NCBI GenBank assembly: GCA_029061225.1
Contig: JAIDSM010000123.1
Coordinates: 44,147-108,146, forward strand
Length of the DNA: 64,000 bases
Reading direction: 5' to 3'
Origin: Muribaculaceae bacterium
GTDB taxonomy: Bacteria; Bacteroidota; Bacteroidia; Bacteroidales; Muribaculaceae
Shown: piece after piece, positions 1 through 10,905 of the stretch
Layout of the letters: each line of letters starts with the position of its first letter
Numbering within the stretch: the stretch's first letter is position 1
Program-made: the position numbers and the translations under genes
The notes under the pieces: generated by a model
Told to the model about the DNA's origin: nothing
Database searches by the model: none
What the model saw: the letters and a program-made list of their open reading frames with translations, nothing else

Positions 1-1414
1 ATAGATGACGGTAGACCTCGTTACGGTTGTCATCGTAGCGGAGCCATGTCTGAATGGGCTTGCGGCCGGGTGGGAGTTCGTCGATCACACTGACGTCAAG
101 ATCTCCATAGACAGTCATGGCGAGGGTACGGGGAATTGGGGTCGCCGTCATCACCAGGACATGCGGCGGGACGACCCCCTTCTTCCACAGGCGAGCACGC
201 TGCGCGACGCCGAAGCGGTGCTGCTCATCAATCACCGCAACCCCAAGATCGCGAAACTCGACATTATCCTCGATAAGGGCGTGGGTACCGACAAGCATAT
301 GGATGGAGCCATCGGCGAGTCCTTCCGCAATTCGGCGGCGCTCCTTCGTACGGGTGCTGCCGGTCAGCAACGCAGTGCCGATACCGAGGGGCTCCGCCCA
401 CTTAGCCAATGCCTCGGCATGCTGAGAGGCGAGAATCTCCGTGGGAGCCATCAATGCGGCCTGCTTTCCATTGTCGACGGCGAGAAGCATAGTCATAAAC
501 GCAACCAATGTCTTTCCGCTGCCCACGTCGCCCTGCAGCAGACGGTTCATCTGCCGACCGGTGCGCATATCCTCACGTATCTCCTTGAGGACACGCTTCT
601 GCGCACCCGTCAAGGGGAAAGGCACGACTTCAGAATAGAACTTATTGAAAAGGGGACCGACTTTCGTAAAGACATGGCCCTGCAACTGAAGATTTCTCCT
701 GCGCGAGAACTCAAGGATATGCAGCTCAAGATAGAACAGTTCCTCAAACTTCATACGCTCAGTAGCCTTCTGAAGCGCCTGCATAGACACAGGACGATGC
801 ATGTTGCGCATCGCCTCATCGAGCGGCATCAACGAACGCTCGCGCATCACCTCAACGGGCAATGTCTCAGGGATGGAGCCTACAGGCATCGAATCGAGAA
901 GATTGGCGGTGAGCGTCTGCATAAGGCGCGTGGTGAAGCCACGCTTTCGGAGGGTATCGGTGAGACCATAGACACCGCGCAGTCCCTGCGGAGGAAATTC
1001 GGGATCGAAGACCTCAATCTCGGGGTGCACGAACTGCCAAGCATTGTATTTGAAGGCCGGTTTTCCGAATAGGACATAGACAACTCCGGGACGATACATG
1101 CCGGCGATAGTCTGGATTTTGGAAAACCAAGTGACCTGACAGAGGCGGTCGCCATCGGTAAAAGTAGCGGTCAGACGCTGCTTACGACCCTCACCCTCCT
1201 TGGTAAAGTTGACGAACTGACCTTTAATCTGAATATAGGGCATCTCTGTGCCGTAAAGGTCACGGATACGGTAGAATCGGGATCGGTCTACGTGGCGGGT
1301 AGGGAAATAATGGAGGAGATCGGCGCAAGTGTGTATGTCGAGTTCGGAGGCAAGGAGCTTCGCCCTTGCCTCGCCGACACCCTTCAAATATTTAATGCTT
1401 AATTCATAATTCAT
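1..1414 (-). CDS. recG: ATP-dependent DNA helicase RecG (C-terminus runs off the window start)
   Basis: Minus-strand translation MNYELSIKYLKGVGEARAKLL...LLQGDVGSGKTLVAFM...IDEQHRFGVAQR...MTATPIPRTLAMTVYGDLDVSVIDELPPGR: RecG wedge and helicase motifs. No stop in window, so absent from the ORF track. Confidence 0.93.
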   Translation of the reverse strand, partial: MNYELSIKYLKGVGEARAKLLASELDIHTCADLLHYFPTRHVDRSRFYRIRDLYGTEMPYIQIKGQFVNFTKEGEGRKQRLTATFTDGDRLCQVTWFSKIQTIAGMYRPGVVYVLFGKPAFKYNAWQFVHPEIEVFDPEFPPQGLRGVYGLTDTLRKRGFTTRLMQTLTANLLDSMPVGSIPETLPVEVMRERSLMPLDEAMRNMHRPVSMQALQKATERMKFEELFYLELHILEFSRRRNLQLQGHVFTKVGPLFNKFYSEVVPFPLTGAQKRVLKEIREDMRTGRQMNRLLQGDVGSGKTLVAFMTMLLAVDNGKQAALMAPTEILASQHAEALAKWAEPLGIGTALLTGSTRTKERRRIAEGLADGSIHMLVGTHALIEDNVEFRDLGVAVIDEQHRFGVAQRARLWKKGVVPPHVLVMTATPIPRTLAMTVYGDLDVSVIDELPPGRKPIQTWLRYDDNRNEVYRHL

Positions 1415-1556
1415 AATCTTCACCAATTCATAATGCTTAATTCACAATTCATAATGATCTACAGCGGCAATAAATTTCAATCCTGAGAAATTCTGCATTA
1501 TGACTTGCTTTATCTTGGGCAAAGCCAATTATGCATTGTGCATTATGAATTATGAA

Positions 1557-3803
1557 TTATCTGCACAGGTAGTCGAGGACTTCGAGGGAGATGGCTACTG
1601 GATCGCCTTCGGGGGCTGAGGAGTAGCCACCGGTCTGCGTAGTCCAGGGTTCCTCCATGGCATACCAGTCGATCACAGGCGCAGAGGGGAGCGCCATGGC
1701 AAAGAGTTCGGAAGAGGTCTTGTTGGCGTTGGGACCGGCACCAAGCGCGTCAGGACGCGGTCCGGCATCCTCGGCCATCTGAGCGGCAAGCGCATCCATC
1801 CATGCCTTCCAACGGGGATAATAAAAATCCTTCAGAAGGCCTTGCCACTCCTTGTTGGCGTAGTCGCGTAGACCACCATTGTCGGCACATTCGCGGTTGC
1901 CCCATGTAGTAATCTGGGTGCGGGCGTTCCATTCATACTGATCCTTCTCGGCTGGAGTCGTGCCGCGTTTGCGGGCTGCTTCCGTCCATGAGCCGAGGCG
2001 GAACTCGGGACGTGTGCCGAGCAAACGGTCCTGCAACAGGAGCATATCGAGAAACTTCTTAGAAGACTCGTCGAAATCCTTGCGTGAGAAAGTGCGATAG
2101 TCAGACATCGCGCGCTGATACTGCCTGCGCCCCTGATCGGCAAGAGCCTGACGGGTGAAGTCTACGAGATCGTACTCGTAGTTGTTGTTGCCTCTCATAC
2201 GGTCGGCAGCCTTCGCCATCAGGCGTGCAGCCTCGAGGGTAGTAGCGGGATCATAATAGTTTCGCATCTTCGACCATGACTTCACCTGGAAATTATTGAG
2301 CGAAGGGCGACCGCAGAAGATACTCTCATGAGGACCCTGCTGATTGTTGCCGAGGGGACAGTTGTAGATTCCATCAGCGAGGATCTTCCAGGCAGCCCGG
2401 ATATCAGGGTCATCGACACCATAGCGAGCCTTTACATAACCATCGAGCCATTCCTCCTTAGTCGGAACATTGTCACCGAGCCAAGGAAGCTCACACATAA
2501 GCTCGAACATCACGGGGTTGTTGCCGGAACCTTCCATAGTAAGCCCCATACCTTTCATGTTGCGGGCGAGCGGGTTAGTCTTAGTCTCGCGGAAATTATT
2601 AAGGAGCTGATCCATACGCCCATGAAGCCCGACGTTAGCGCCGAAATTTTCCAACATGCAGAAGAGCCATGTATGGTCGTCATAGCCGTTGTCACGTTTC
2701 CAGACGGAGGGGATGCCCCACATGGGACGACATTCCGAGAAGAGATCGAGAATGATCAGTTCACCGGGCTGCAGTGCCTCAAGCATCTGAGGACGGGGGT
2801 TCTCCGTCCAGCCCTGTATCACCCACTTCGCATCGGGATTGCAACGTTTCATAGCCTTCATCAGTTTAGCACCGGCCTCACCGTAGTCGACATCAACGTC
2901 GTTCATCTCATGGAAGGGATCCATGGAGTAGTATTTCGCCTTGCCGTAGAGTTTTGTAAGCTCATCATAGTAAATATCCGCGATTTCATCAAACTTCGGA
3001 TCGGTCGGCAGGAGATTGGATGGGCGGACATAACCGTTCCAGGGGTTACCCTCTATCACGTCGAGACCAAGACGCGAGGCCGCATCGTGGGGCATCATGC
3101 CGCAGTAGCCGGGAAGTACCGGAGTCATACCGAGTGAGTTCATGCGGGCAAGAATCTTCTTCTGCAGCTTCTCCTGATCCTTATACCAGGATTCCGGGAG
3201 AGGACCTCCCCACCCTTCGAGATTGTTCATCGCCCACCATGCAAGGAAAGCGGGACCGGCGATGAACTCCCCTACCTCCTTGTCGGAATAGCCGAGGCGG
3301 AGAAGCATGTTGCGCCACGCCGACTCCATACCTACGATGGCAAGAGGCATGTTGATGCCATGAAGCGCCATCCAGTCGATTTCTTTCTCCCATCGCTCCC
3401 AATCCCAGAAGGGCATGGAGTAGGAGAATGTGCAATAGTTGAAATCATAGCGCATCGTCAACGGGGTTTCCTTGCGTACGGGGTCCGTAACTGAGGGAAG
3501 CACATCGGGGAGGGAAGCCTGCATATTGTTCCATGTCAGGTTGATTCCACAGAAATGCTTCAGATACCAGTTGAGGCCTGTAGCCACCGACACAGAAGTG
3601 TTGCCGACGATATGTGGACGGCCGTCCTTCATCGTTATCTCGAAGAAGTCGGTATCTGGCGTGGCAGACTTCTGCAGTTCGAAGGATATACGACCTTTCG
3701 AACCTGGAGCAATTCTCTCAAGGAGCGCCTCGGAGGCCTTGTCGCGCGCGGCAAGGGCCAGCATCGGAAATAGTAAAAGCAGATATATCAGTATTTTTTT
3801 CAT
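1557..3803 (-). CDS. Alpha-N-acetylglucosaminidase, GH89 (NAGLU) family, secreted
   Basis: Signal peptide MKKILIYLLLLFPMLALAA; RYDFNYCTFSYSMPFWDWERWEKEIDWMALHGINMPLA is characteristic of GH89. Start moved to the internal Met before the signal peptide. Confidence 0.9.
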   Translation of the reverse strand: MKKILIYLLLLFPMLALAARDKASEALLERIAPGSKGRISFELQKSATPDTDFFEITMKDGRPHIVGNTSVSVATGLNWYLKHFCGINLTWNNMQASLPDVLPSVTDPVRKETPLTMRYDFNYCTFSYSMPFWDWERWEKEIDWMALHGINMPLAIVGMESAWRNMLLRLGYSDKEVGEFIAGPAFLAWWAMNNLEGWGGPLPESWYKDQEKLQKKILARMNSLGMTPVLPGYCGMMPHDAASRLGLDVIEGNPWNGYVRPSNLLPTDPKFDEIADIYYDELTKLYGKAKYYSMDPFHEMNDVDVDYGEAGAKLMKAMKRCNPDAKWVIQGWTENPRPQMLEALQPGELIILDLFSECRPMWGIPSVWKRDNGYDDHTWLFCMLENFGANVGLHGRMDQLLNNFRETKTNPLARNMKGMGLTMEGSGNNPVMFELMCELPWLGDNVPTKEEWLDGYVKARYGVDDPDIRAAWKILADGIYNCPLGNNQQGPHESIFCGRPSLNNFQVKSWSKMRNYYDPATTLEAARLMAKAADRMRGNNNYEYDLVDFTRQALADQGRRQYQRAMSDYRTFSRKDFDESSKKFLDMLLLQDRLLGTRPEFRLGSWTEAARKRGTTPAEKDQYEWNARTQITTWGNRECADNGGLRDYANKEWQGLLKDFYYPRWKAWMDALAAQMAEDAGPRPDALGAGPNANKTSSELFAMALPSAPVIDWYAMEEPWTTQTGGYSSAPEGDPVAISLEVLDYLCR

Positions 3804-3902
3804 TATAAGCTTGATGAATATCGGGATTTTTTGCAAAGATAATAAAAAAGATGGGATTTTTTGTGTATCTTTGTGAATTAATACCAAAAATTGACCAAAG
3901 AT

Positions 3903-4883
3903 ATGAAGATAATACTTCTTTCAGGAGGCTCGGGCAAGAGACTTTTGCCCCTCTACAACGATGTTAGATCGAAACATTTCCTGCAGGTGCTTGATACACC
4001 CGACGGGAGGAAGGAGTCTATGATCCAGCGCGTAGTGCGCCAGATTGAGGCAACCGGAAACGCCGACGGCATCGTCGTGGCTACCGGTGAGGCCCAAGCC
4101 AGCTATGTCAAAGACCAGCTCGGACGCAGCATAGGGATTGTGACCGAACCATGCCGCCGCGACACATTCCCCGCGATAGCCCTCTCCTGCTCCTATCTCG
4201 CATCCGAAGGCACCGACTATGATGAACCTGTAATCGTCATGCCCTGCGACACCTATGCAGACGACTCCTATTTCGAGACTGTCTGCCACATGGCTGAGGC
4301 AGTCAAAAGGGGCGACGCAGAACTGATACTGATGGGTATCACGCCTACTTATCCCTCCGAGAAATTCGGATACATCGTACCTGTGAAAGGAGCGAAGGAT
4401 GACGGCAAGGCAATGCCGGTAGAACGATTTACCGAAAAGCCCAACGTAGCTACAGCGGAAAAGCTTCTTGAGGAGGGTGCCTTATGGAACGGCGGCGTAT
4501 TCGCGTTCCGCCTCGGATACCTGATGAAGATAGTGGAGAAATACATGCCGGGCAAAGACTTCAAACAGATTCATGCAGACTACGAGCAATTCCCGAAGAT
4601 CAGTTTCGACTACGAGGTAGTGGAGAAAGCGAAGTCCGTAGGAGTACTACCCTATGCCGGCGAATGGCGCGACTTGGGAACATGGAACACACTGACCGAG
4701 AAGCTTCCGTCAGAGACAGAAGGAGCGGCACGGCTTCATGACTGCGAGAACACACATGTGGTCAATGAGCTCGGGATACCGGTGCTGGGACTTGGACTGA
4801 AGGATATAGTGGTAGTAGTGTCGCCGGAGGGAATCCTCGTGTCTAAGAAATCGGATTCGGAGAAGCTTAAGAGCTTACTTTAA
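3903..4883 (+). CDS. Sugar nucleotidyltransferase, mannose-1-phosphate guanylyltransferase-like
   Basis: MKIILLSGGSGKRLLPLYNDVRSKHFLQV; FTEKPNVATAEKLLEEGALWNGGVFAFRLG. Confidence 0.82.
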   Translation: MKIILLSGGSGKRLLPLYNDVRSKHFLQVLDTPDGRKESMIQRVVRQIEATGNADGIVVATGEAQASYVKDQLGRSIGIVTEPCRRDTFPAIALSCSYLASEGTDYDEPVIVMPCDTYADDSYFETVCHMAEAVKRGDAELILMGITPTYPSEKFGYIVPVKGAKDDGKAMPVERFTEKPNVATAEKLLEEGALWNGGVFAFRLGYLMKIVEKYMPGKDFKQIHADYEQFPKISFDYEVVEKAKSVGVLPYAGEWRDLGTWNTLTEKLPSETEGAARLHDCENTHVVNELGIPVLGLGLKDIVVVVSPEGILVSKKSDSEKLKSLL

Positions 4884-4941
4884 TTCATAATGCATAATTC
4901 ATAATGCATAATTATAGCCTATGCGATTATCTGGTGATAGG

Positions 4942-4967
4942 CGGACGCACGGGGCGTACGTCCCTAC
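4942..4967 (+). repeat. Dispersed palindromic repeat, copy 1
   Basis: CGGACGCACGGGGCGTACGTCCCTAC; matches the reverse complement of 48316-48341 with 2 mismatches. Confidence 0.85.
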
Positions 4968-4989
4968 CTGTTGTATGCGGAGCTAATTC

Positions 4990-6297
4990 TCAATCACCGT
5001 TGTAGTGGCGGAGGATGCGGACGCGGAGCTGGCGTTCGTAGGAGGCCTGAAGACGGTCGGCGACCGCGTTGATGTAGTCGGCCTTCGCCTTTTCATATTC
5101 GGTGGCATTCGCGCGCCCGTTGTCGTACTTCACGGTCATGGCGTCGAATGCCGCTTTTGTATTCTCCATGGCTGCCTGGGCGGCGCGTTGCTTGCTTTCA
5201 GCGGCTATCGCCTGCGCATGGGCGGTAGAGACTGTCTTATAGAGCTGCTGTCGGGTATTCTCAAGGTCAAGTTCGGAATTAAGCTGCTCGAGCCGGGCCC
5301 GGCTTATTGAGTTGCGTGTGGAGAAGCCATCGAAGATTGGGATATTTAGGGAAAATCCTAAAGATTTGGCGAAATTATGGCGCATCTGAGCCGCAAAACC
5401 TTCGTTAGCAAAGCCGGAAGTCTTATAGTAGTTGGTGCCGAGGCCTGCATTGAATGAAAGCGTAGGGAGGTAGCCTGACTTAGCCACTTCCACACTCTCT
5501 CCGGCAGCCTGCCTCCGGATTGCGGCAGCGCGGAGAGTATGGTTTGCCATCTGCATGTTGGTCCAGACCTCGTCGAGCGATGGCATCGGCAGGTCTTCAT
5601 GCGAAAGGGGAAGAATGTCGAACGAGCCGTCGCTTTCAAGATCGAGCAGATTGGCGAGATCGAGGAGTGCCATCACACTGTCGTTCTGAGCGTTGACAAC
5701 AGTCAATTCGTCGCGGCTCACCTGCGCACGGGCCTCGAAAAGGTCAAGCTCCGGAATCTTACCGGCGTCAAGAAGTATCTCCCGCCTTTTCAGCTCATCC
5801 TTCGCCACCTCAAGACTCATGCGAGCCACTCCGAGGGCCTCGCGGGAATATAGAGCCTGCAGATAAGCGGCCATAACATTGATCGTCACATCATCCTTGG
5901 TAGCCTCCGACTGCTCTACGAGAGCCTTGAGTGAAGTCTCGGAATACTTCACCGAACGCACTACACGCAGCCCCTGAAAGAGAGGCAGGGAAAGCTGGGC
6001 GCCAACAGAAAAGGAATTTGTATTGCGGTTGGCATAGGTATTGTCGGCAGTGAGACCACGACCGAAGCTGAAGTTTTCAGATCCGTAGCCACTGACATTT
6101 GGCAGGACACGGTCTTTAGCCTCGCGCACCGCCAGCTCGCCCTGACGGGCGGCATTGATGCGCTGACGGATCTCGACATTGTGTGTCAGCGCATAGCTGA
6201 TGCAGGAATCGAGCGACCAGGCCCGTTGGGCATGAAGCGGAGAGTGGAGAGCGGAGAGAAAAGCGAGGAGGAGAAAAGATAAGAGATAGTTTTTCAT
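4990..6297 (-). CDS. TolC family outer membrane efflux protein
   Basis: MKNYLLSFLLLAFLSALHSPLHAQRAWSLDSCISYALTHNVEIRQR... plus coiled-coil repeats. Start moved to the signal-peptide Met at 6297. Confidence 0.9.
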   Translation of the reverse strand: MKNYLLSFLLLAFLSALHSPLHAQRAWSLDSCISYALTHNVEIRQRINAARQGELAVREAKDRVLPNVSGYGSENFSFGRGLTADNTYANRNTNSFSVGAQLSLPLFQGLRVVRSVKYSETSLKALVEQSEATKDDVTINVMAAYLQALYSREALGVARMSLEVAKDELKRREILLDAGKIPELDLFEARAQVSRDELTVVNAQNDSVMALLDLANLLDLESDGSFDILPLSHEDLPMPSLDEVWTNMQMANHTLRAAAIRRQAAGESVEVAKSGYLPTLSFNAGLGTNYYKTSGFANEGFAAQMRHNFAKSLGFSLNIPIFDGFSTRNSISRARLEQLNSELDLENTRQQLYKTVSTAHAQAIAAESKQRAAQAAMENTKAAFDAMTVKYDNGRANATEYEKAKADYINAVADRLQASYERQLRVRILRHYNGD

Positions 6298-6316
6298 ATT
6301 TGCATGGAAGAAGTTA

Positions 6317-7408
6317 CTAAAGTTTCTCGGCACGGATGACGTCTGACTTCTTGACGCCTTTCTTAATCTCAACATTGATGCCATCGGAAAGGCCGGTCTC
6401 AACAGCTCGACGTTTGAACTTAGGCCGGGGTACAGTATCGGTGCGGACGTAGACGAAAGTGCTGTCGCGCTCGAATACCACCACGCTTTCAGGGAGTCCA
6501 ATCACATCCTTGGCCTCAGAGAGGAGAATAGAAGCGTTAGCGCTATAGCCGGAGCGGAGCGAGGATACATCATCGACGGTGAGGGCGGCTTTGATCTCGA
6601 ACGTATTAGCTCCATTGTTTTCAGTTCCTTTCGGAGATATATACTCGAGCACAGCGGATGGATGCACGTCCGGAACGGCACCGATAGTGATTTCCATAGG
6701 CATACCGGGCTTAAGGAGTCCGACTTCCGTCTCATCTACATTGCCGCGGAAGATGAGGTTGGTCATGTCGGCGATGGTGGCTACAGTAGTACCGTCGTTC
6801 ATGGTATTGGCCTGGATTACGGAAGACCCGACCTTCACGGGAACGTCAAGCACAAGGCCGGTGATTGTGGCTCTGACAAGCGTGTTGCTTTCCTGTGCGT
6901 TGAACTGAGAGACACCCTCCTTCACGATGCGGTAGGCATCCTTGGCATAGCTGAGGTCCTGACGGGCCTTGACCAATGTCTTCTCTGCATTCTCGTACTC
7001 CTCACGGGAGATAACCTTCTTATCATACAGATCCTTAGAACGATTGAACTTCACCTGAGCGTCGTCCACCTCCACCTGAGCGGCATCGATGCGAGACTGA
7101 GCATTGGAGAGCTGGGAAGCCTCGGGAATTACCTTGATGCGAGCTATAACGTCGCCTTCATGCACGAAGTCGCCGGCCTCAACATCGATCTGGGTTATGA
7201 TACCCGAGATCTGCGGCTTGATCTGAATCTCGTCGCGAGGTTCTATCTTGCCGTTCAATACGGTGGTATGCCGGATGTCGGTGATCTCGGGGGTCACGGT
7301 GGCGTAATGCTCCTCTTTGGGCTGAGAATTACGGTAGAGGAAATAGAATGTGCCTGCGATGATGGCGGCTACGATGATCCATAGGATGATCTTAAGGGCT
7401 TTTTTCAT
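6317..7408 (-). CDS. Efflux periplasmic adaptor (HlyD/MacA-like)
   Basis: N-terminal TM; IKPQISGIITQIDVEAGDFVHEGDVIARIKV lipoyl/barrel-sandwich motif; in series with ABC permeases. Confidence 0.9.
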   Translation of the reverse strand: MKKALKIILWIIVAAIIAGTFYFLYRNSQPKEEHYATVTPEITDIRHTTVLNGKIEPRDEIQIKPQISGIITQIDVEAGDFVHEGDVIARIKVIPEASQLSNAQSRIDAAQVEVDDAQVKFNRSKDLYDKKVISREEYENAEKTLVKARQDLSYAKDAYRIVKEGVSQFNAQESNTLVRATITGLVLDVPVKVGSSVIQANTMNDGTTVATIADMTNLIFRGNVDETEVGLLKPGMPMEITIGAVPDVHPSAVLEYISPKGTENNGANTFEIKAALTVDDVSSLRSGYSANASILLSEAKDVIGLPESVVVFERDSTFVYVRTDTVPRPKFKRRAVETGLSDGINVEIKKGVKKSDVIRAEKL

Positions 7409-7540
7409 ATTGTTGGTTTAGGGAGTTTAGAAAGTTTAGATGGGTTGGAATATTCAGATCGGAAACCGAGCCTAAGGCTCAGACACCGAAACAAACAGGG
7501 GTTGGAAAATAATTCTCAATTCTACATTCACAATTCTCAA

Positions 7541-8788
7541 TTATTTATCGTTGAGGGCTTCGATGGGTTTTATCTTCATGGCGCGCAGGGCGGGGATGGT
7601 GCCGGCGAGGGAGCCGAGGATAAAGAAGAGGAGCACTATTATGACCGCGACGCGGAATGAGAGTTCGAATCCGGCGTGGCCGAGGAGAGGATCGTATGTA
7701 AGCTTATCCGCGATGCCGAGCACCAAGGCTCCGAAACAGACACCGAGCGATCCGGCCACAAGAGTGAGCATGATGCTTTCGGAGAGCACCTGAACGGTAA
7801 TGTCGAGGGGTTTGGCACCGATGGCACGGCGGATTCCGAACTCCTGAGTACGCTCCTTCACCACAATCCACATGATATTGCCGACACCGATGACACCGGC
7901 CATAAGAGAACCGAAGCCGACGAAAAGCGCGAGGATAGAAATACCGAGAAAGAGATTGTCGATCATCTCGAACTGCTCGGAAATGTCGACGAACTCTATG
8001 GCCTTCCTGTCGTCGGGACTGATGGAATGGGCAGACGACAAGACGCGCCGGATGACGGCTTCGTTTTCAGCCGGAGAATGACCCTGGGGAGCGGTATATA
8101 CAAAGAAACCTACATTCTCGCCAAGATTATATGCACGCTTCATCGTCGACGAAGGGAGCACGACTCCGTCGTCGATCCTCATTCCTATGGAAGCATCGGA
8201 GAGCTGTGTAGCCACACCAACCACGAGGAAGTAAATGCCATCGACACTGACGTACTTACCGACTGCAGGATCAGATCCGAAAAGCGATGTCGCCACATTC
8301 TTGCCGATCACAGCCACCTTCCTTTCAGAAGACACATCGGAATGATTCAGGAAGCGGCCTTCCATCATCACGGGAATCATGATATTGCCGTAGTCCCCCT
8401 CAACTCCGGCAATTGAAGCAGCCTTTGTCTTGGAACCGAACGCAACGGTTCCGGACCGCTGATTCATCTCCGTGCTGTATTCCATAGCGGGGGCCATCTG
8501 CCTGATGAGAGCTATGTCGCGGGTGGTCATCTGCCAATATGTCCCTTTGTTGAAGCCCTTGTAAGGTTCAGTACGTTGATTGGCGATAGCGGCACCGAGG
8601 TTGGTGGAGAATCCTGCGAAATTGCGTCGCATCACTCCCTCGAATCCCTGAGCTCCACCGAAAAGCATGGCGAGCATTGCCGTGCCCCAGAAGATACCGA
8701 AGGCAGTCAGGAAGGTACGTGTCTTGTTGCGTGCCAACGTCGCGCCTATCTCACGCCAGTTCTCAATGTCGAAAAAGGAAGTTTTCAT
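7541..8788 (-). CDS. ABC transporter permease (MacB/FtsX family)
   Basis: NKTRTFLTAFGIFWGTAML...; VKERTQEFGIRRAIGAKP motif. Confidence 0.92.
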   Translation of the reverse strand: MKTSFFDIENWREIGATLARNKTRTFLTAFGIFWGTAMLAMLFGGAQGFEGVMRRNFAGFSTNLGAAIANQRTEPYKGFNKGTYWQMTTRDIALIRQMAPAMEYSTEMNQRSGTVAFGSKTKAASIAGVEGDYGNIMIPVMMEGRFLNHSDVSSERKVAVIGKNVATSLFGSDPAVGKYVSVDGIYFLVVGVATQLSDASIGMRIDDGVVLPSSTMKRAYNLGENVGFFVYTAPQGHSPAENEAVIRRVLSSAHSISPDDRKAIEFVDISEQFEMIDNLFLGISILALFVGFGSLMAGVIGVGNIMWIVVKERTQEFGIRRAIGAKPLDITVQVLSESIMLTLVAGSLGVCFGALVLGIADKLTYDPLLGHAGFELSFRVAVIIVLLFFILGSLAGTIPALRAMKIKPIEALNDK

Positions 8789-10002
8789 TCGTCGCGTAGT
8801 GCTTCTACGGGTTTAACTTTAGTAGCCTTTATAGCCGGGAAGAGTCCGGCGATGGCTCCGGCCACAATTAGAGCCACCGTCACCTGAACCGCAATGGAGA
8901 TATCGACCGTCGGGTTGGAGAATCCCTGAGCGTCACCCAGAAATAGGTTGAGCACCTGAAGGACGGCCATCCCGGCAACGAGTCCGATATATCCGAACAG
9001 GGCCGTGATAGCCACGCTCTCAGCGAGAATCTGAATTATTATACTCTTCGGCTTAGCCCCGATCGCGCGGCGGATGCCTATCTCATGTATGCGCTCGCGG
9101 ACAGAAACGAACATGATGTTGCTAACGCCAACAATACCGGTCAGCAGGGTAAGGATGCCGATCACCCAGACAGCGAGGTTAAGATAGACCATAGCCTGCC
9201 CCTGCCTGAGATAATTGGCAAACTGATTCCAGATCCAGACGGCATTAGGGTCGGTGGGATCGAACTCATGTCGACGGGCAAGCACCGAGCGTATCTGCTC
9301 TTCGGCCGCCTCGGCCTCTGTCTCTGAGGCTATGCCGTCAACACGCACTGTCATCTCATCGACATATCCGTCGACACCGGAAATGGCCTTATATGTAGTG
9401 TAGGGGACAAAGGTACCCTTACGCCAGCGGTGTTCGTAGACACCTACCACCTTCCAAGAGAGATTAGCCACCTTGACCTCCTGACCGAGGGCCTTGTCGG
9501 CATCGCCGAAGAGCAACGCTGCATTCTCACGGTGAAGCACGATGGTGCGACGCAGGTCTGAAATGTCTTTTTGATTTATGAAGCGACCCTTGATATCGGT
9601 GATGCGCTGCGATCGGGCCACATCGGGATAGACGGCATCAATACCGGCAGTGATGAAATCTTTAGGACCTACGATGCTATGTCCGGAGACGGTAGTGGAA
9701 ATCGCAACCTCCTTTGCAGCACCCACTTCCTTCTCTATTGCACCCATATCCTTCTGATGCAAGCGGATCCAACGTCCGTCCCGATAGCCTTTGTAAGGCA
9801 TGGAGGTGGTACCGCTCCAGAGGCGTATGGAATTGACGCTGGAAGTGGAAGCCTGGTCCTGAAAACTATTGACCACTCCCCTCGCGGCACCCAGAAGGAC
9901 TATGAGCATGAATATGCCCCATGCCACCGCGAGGCCCGTGAGGGCTGTGCGGAGCTTATTGTTTTTTATTGTCTGGGAGATTTCCCGAATGAGGTCGAAC
10001 AT
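8785..10002 (-). CDS. ABC transporter permease (MacB/FtsX family)
   Basis: NNKLRTALTGLAVAWGIFMLIVLLG; VRERIHEIGIRRAIGAKP; overlaps the next permease by 4 nt. Confidence 0.92.
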   Translation of the reverse strand: MFDLIREISQTIKNNKLRTALTGLAVAWGIFMLIVLLGAARGVVNSFQDQASTSSVNSIRLWSGTTSMPYKGYRDGRWIRLHQKDMGAIEKEVGAAKEVAISTTVSGHSIVGPKDFITAGIDAVYPDVARSQRITDIKGRFINQKDISDLRRTIVLHRENAALLFGDADKALGQEVKVANLSWKVVGVYEHRWRKGTFVPYTTYKAISGVDGYVDEMTVRVDGIASETEAEAAEEQIRSVLARRHEFDPTDPNAVWIWNQFANYLRQGQAMVYLNLAVWVIGILTLLTGIVGVSNIMFVSVRERIHEIGIRRAIGAKPKSIIIQILAESVAITALFGYIGLVAGMAVLQVLNLFLGDAQGFSNPTVDISIAVQVTVALIVAGAIAGLFPAIKATKVKPVEALRDE

Positions 10003-10090
10003 TTCTTATAATGCATAATTCACAATGCACAATTCATAATCAATAGTCAGCCGGGTGATTGACTTTCATATGAATAATTCATTATGACAA

Positions 10091-10801
10091 TTAATCATTG
10101 ATAATTGATAATTGATCATTATTCTCGATGCGACCGTCTACGATCCGGATGATGCGGTCGGTGGCAGCTCCTACACCAGGGTCGTGGGTGACGATTACGA
10201 TTGTCATTCCGGTGTCGTTGAGGTCGCGGAACACCTGCATGACTTCCTTTGAAGTCTTGGAGTCGAGGGCTCCCGTCGGTTCGTCGGCGAGTATTAGTGA
10301 TGGTTTCGTGACGAGGGCCCGTGCTATGGCTACACGCTGCTTCTGACCTCCGGAGAGCTCGCCGGGAAGATGGTGGGCGCGGTCGGCGAGTCCCATGCGC
10401 TCAAGCTGCTCCATGGCGAGCGCATTTCGTTTTCTGCGGCCTACGCCTTGATAGAAAAGAGGAAGGGCTACGTTTTCGAGAGCGTTCTTATAGTTTATGA
10501 GGTTGAACGACTGGAATACGAATCCTATCATACGGTTTCGAAGTTCTGCGGCCCTGTTCTCGGATAGATCCTTGATAAGGACACCGTCGAGAGTGTAGCT
10601 GCCGGAATCGTAGTTGTCGAGTATTCCCAGTATGTTTAGGAGGGTAGACTTTCCTGAACCGGACGCACCCATGATCGAGACCAGCTCACCCTTCCGGATG
10701 TCGAGGGATATGTCCTTAAGTACGTGGAGCGGAACGACCCCCGGGTACGTTTTGTTTATGTCGCGGAGGGAGATTACCGCTTCGTCTAATTCATAATTCA
10801 T
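10091..10801 (-). CDS. ABC transporter ATP-binding protein (MacB/LolD-like)
   Basis: GASGSGKSTLLNILG Walker A, LSGGQKQRVAIARAL signature, LILADEPTGALD Walker B. Confidence 0.95.
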   Translation of the reverse strand: MNYELDEAVISLRDINKTYPGVVPLHVLKDISLDIRKGELVSIMGASGSGKSTLLNILGILDNYDSGSYTLDGVLIKDLSENRAAELRNRMIGFVFQSFNLINYKNALENVALPLFYQGVGRRKRNALAMEQLERMGLADRAHHLPGELSGGQKQRVAIARALVTKPSLILADEPTGALDSKTSKEVMQVFRDLNDTGMTIVIVTHDPGVGAATDRIIRIVDGRIENNDQLSIIND

Positions 10802-10905
10802 AATGCAGGATGCATAATTAAATTGTCACGTTTGTTATATACTATGTGTATTAGACGCAAGATACAGCTGAATTGTAACAGAGAAATAAAAGAAATTTCC
10901 CATAT

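Noticed and set aside
5-1072. 355-aa plus-strand ORF in the ORF track
   Set aside because: Antisense to recG, whose minus-strand translation has clear helicase motifs; the plus ORF is a high-GC frame artefact.
2328-3137. 269-aa plus-strand ORF
   Set aside because: Antisense to the GH89 gene; no recognisable protein features.
6662-8416. 240-aa and 246-aa plus-strand ORFs (6662-7384 and 7676-8416)
   Set aside because: Antisense shadows of the adaptor and MacB-like permease genes.
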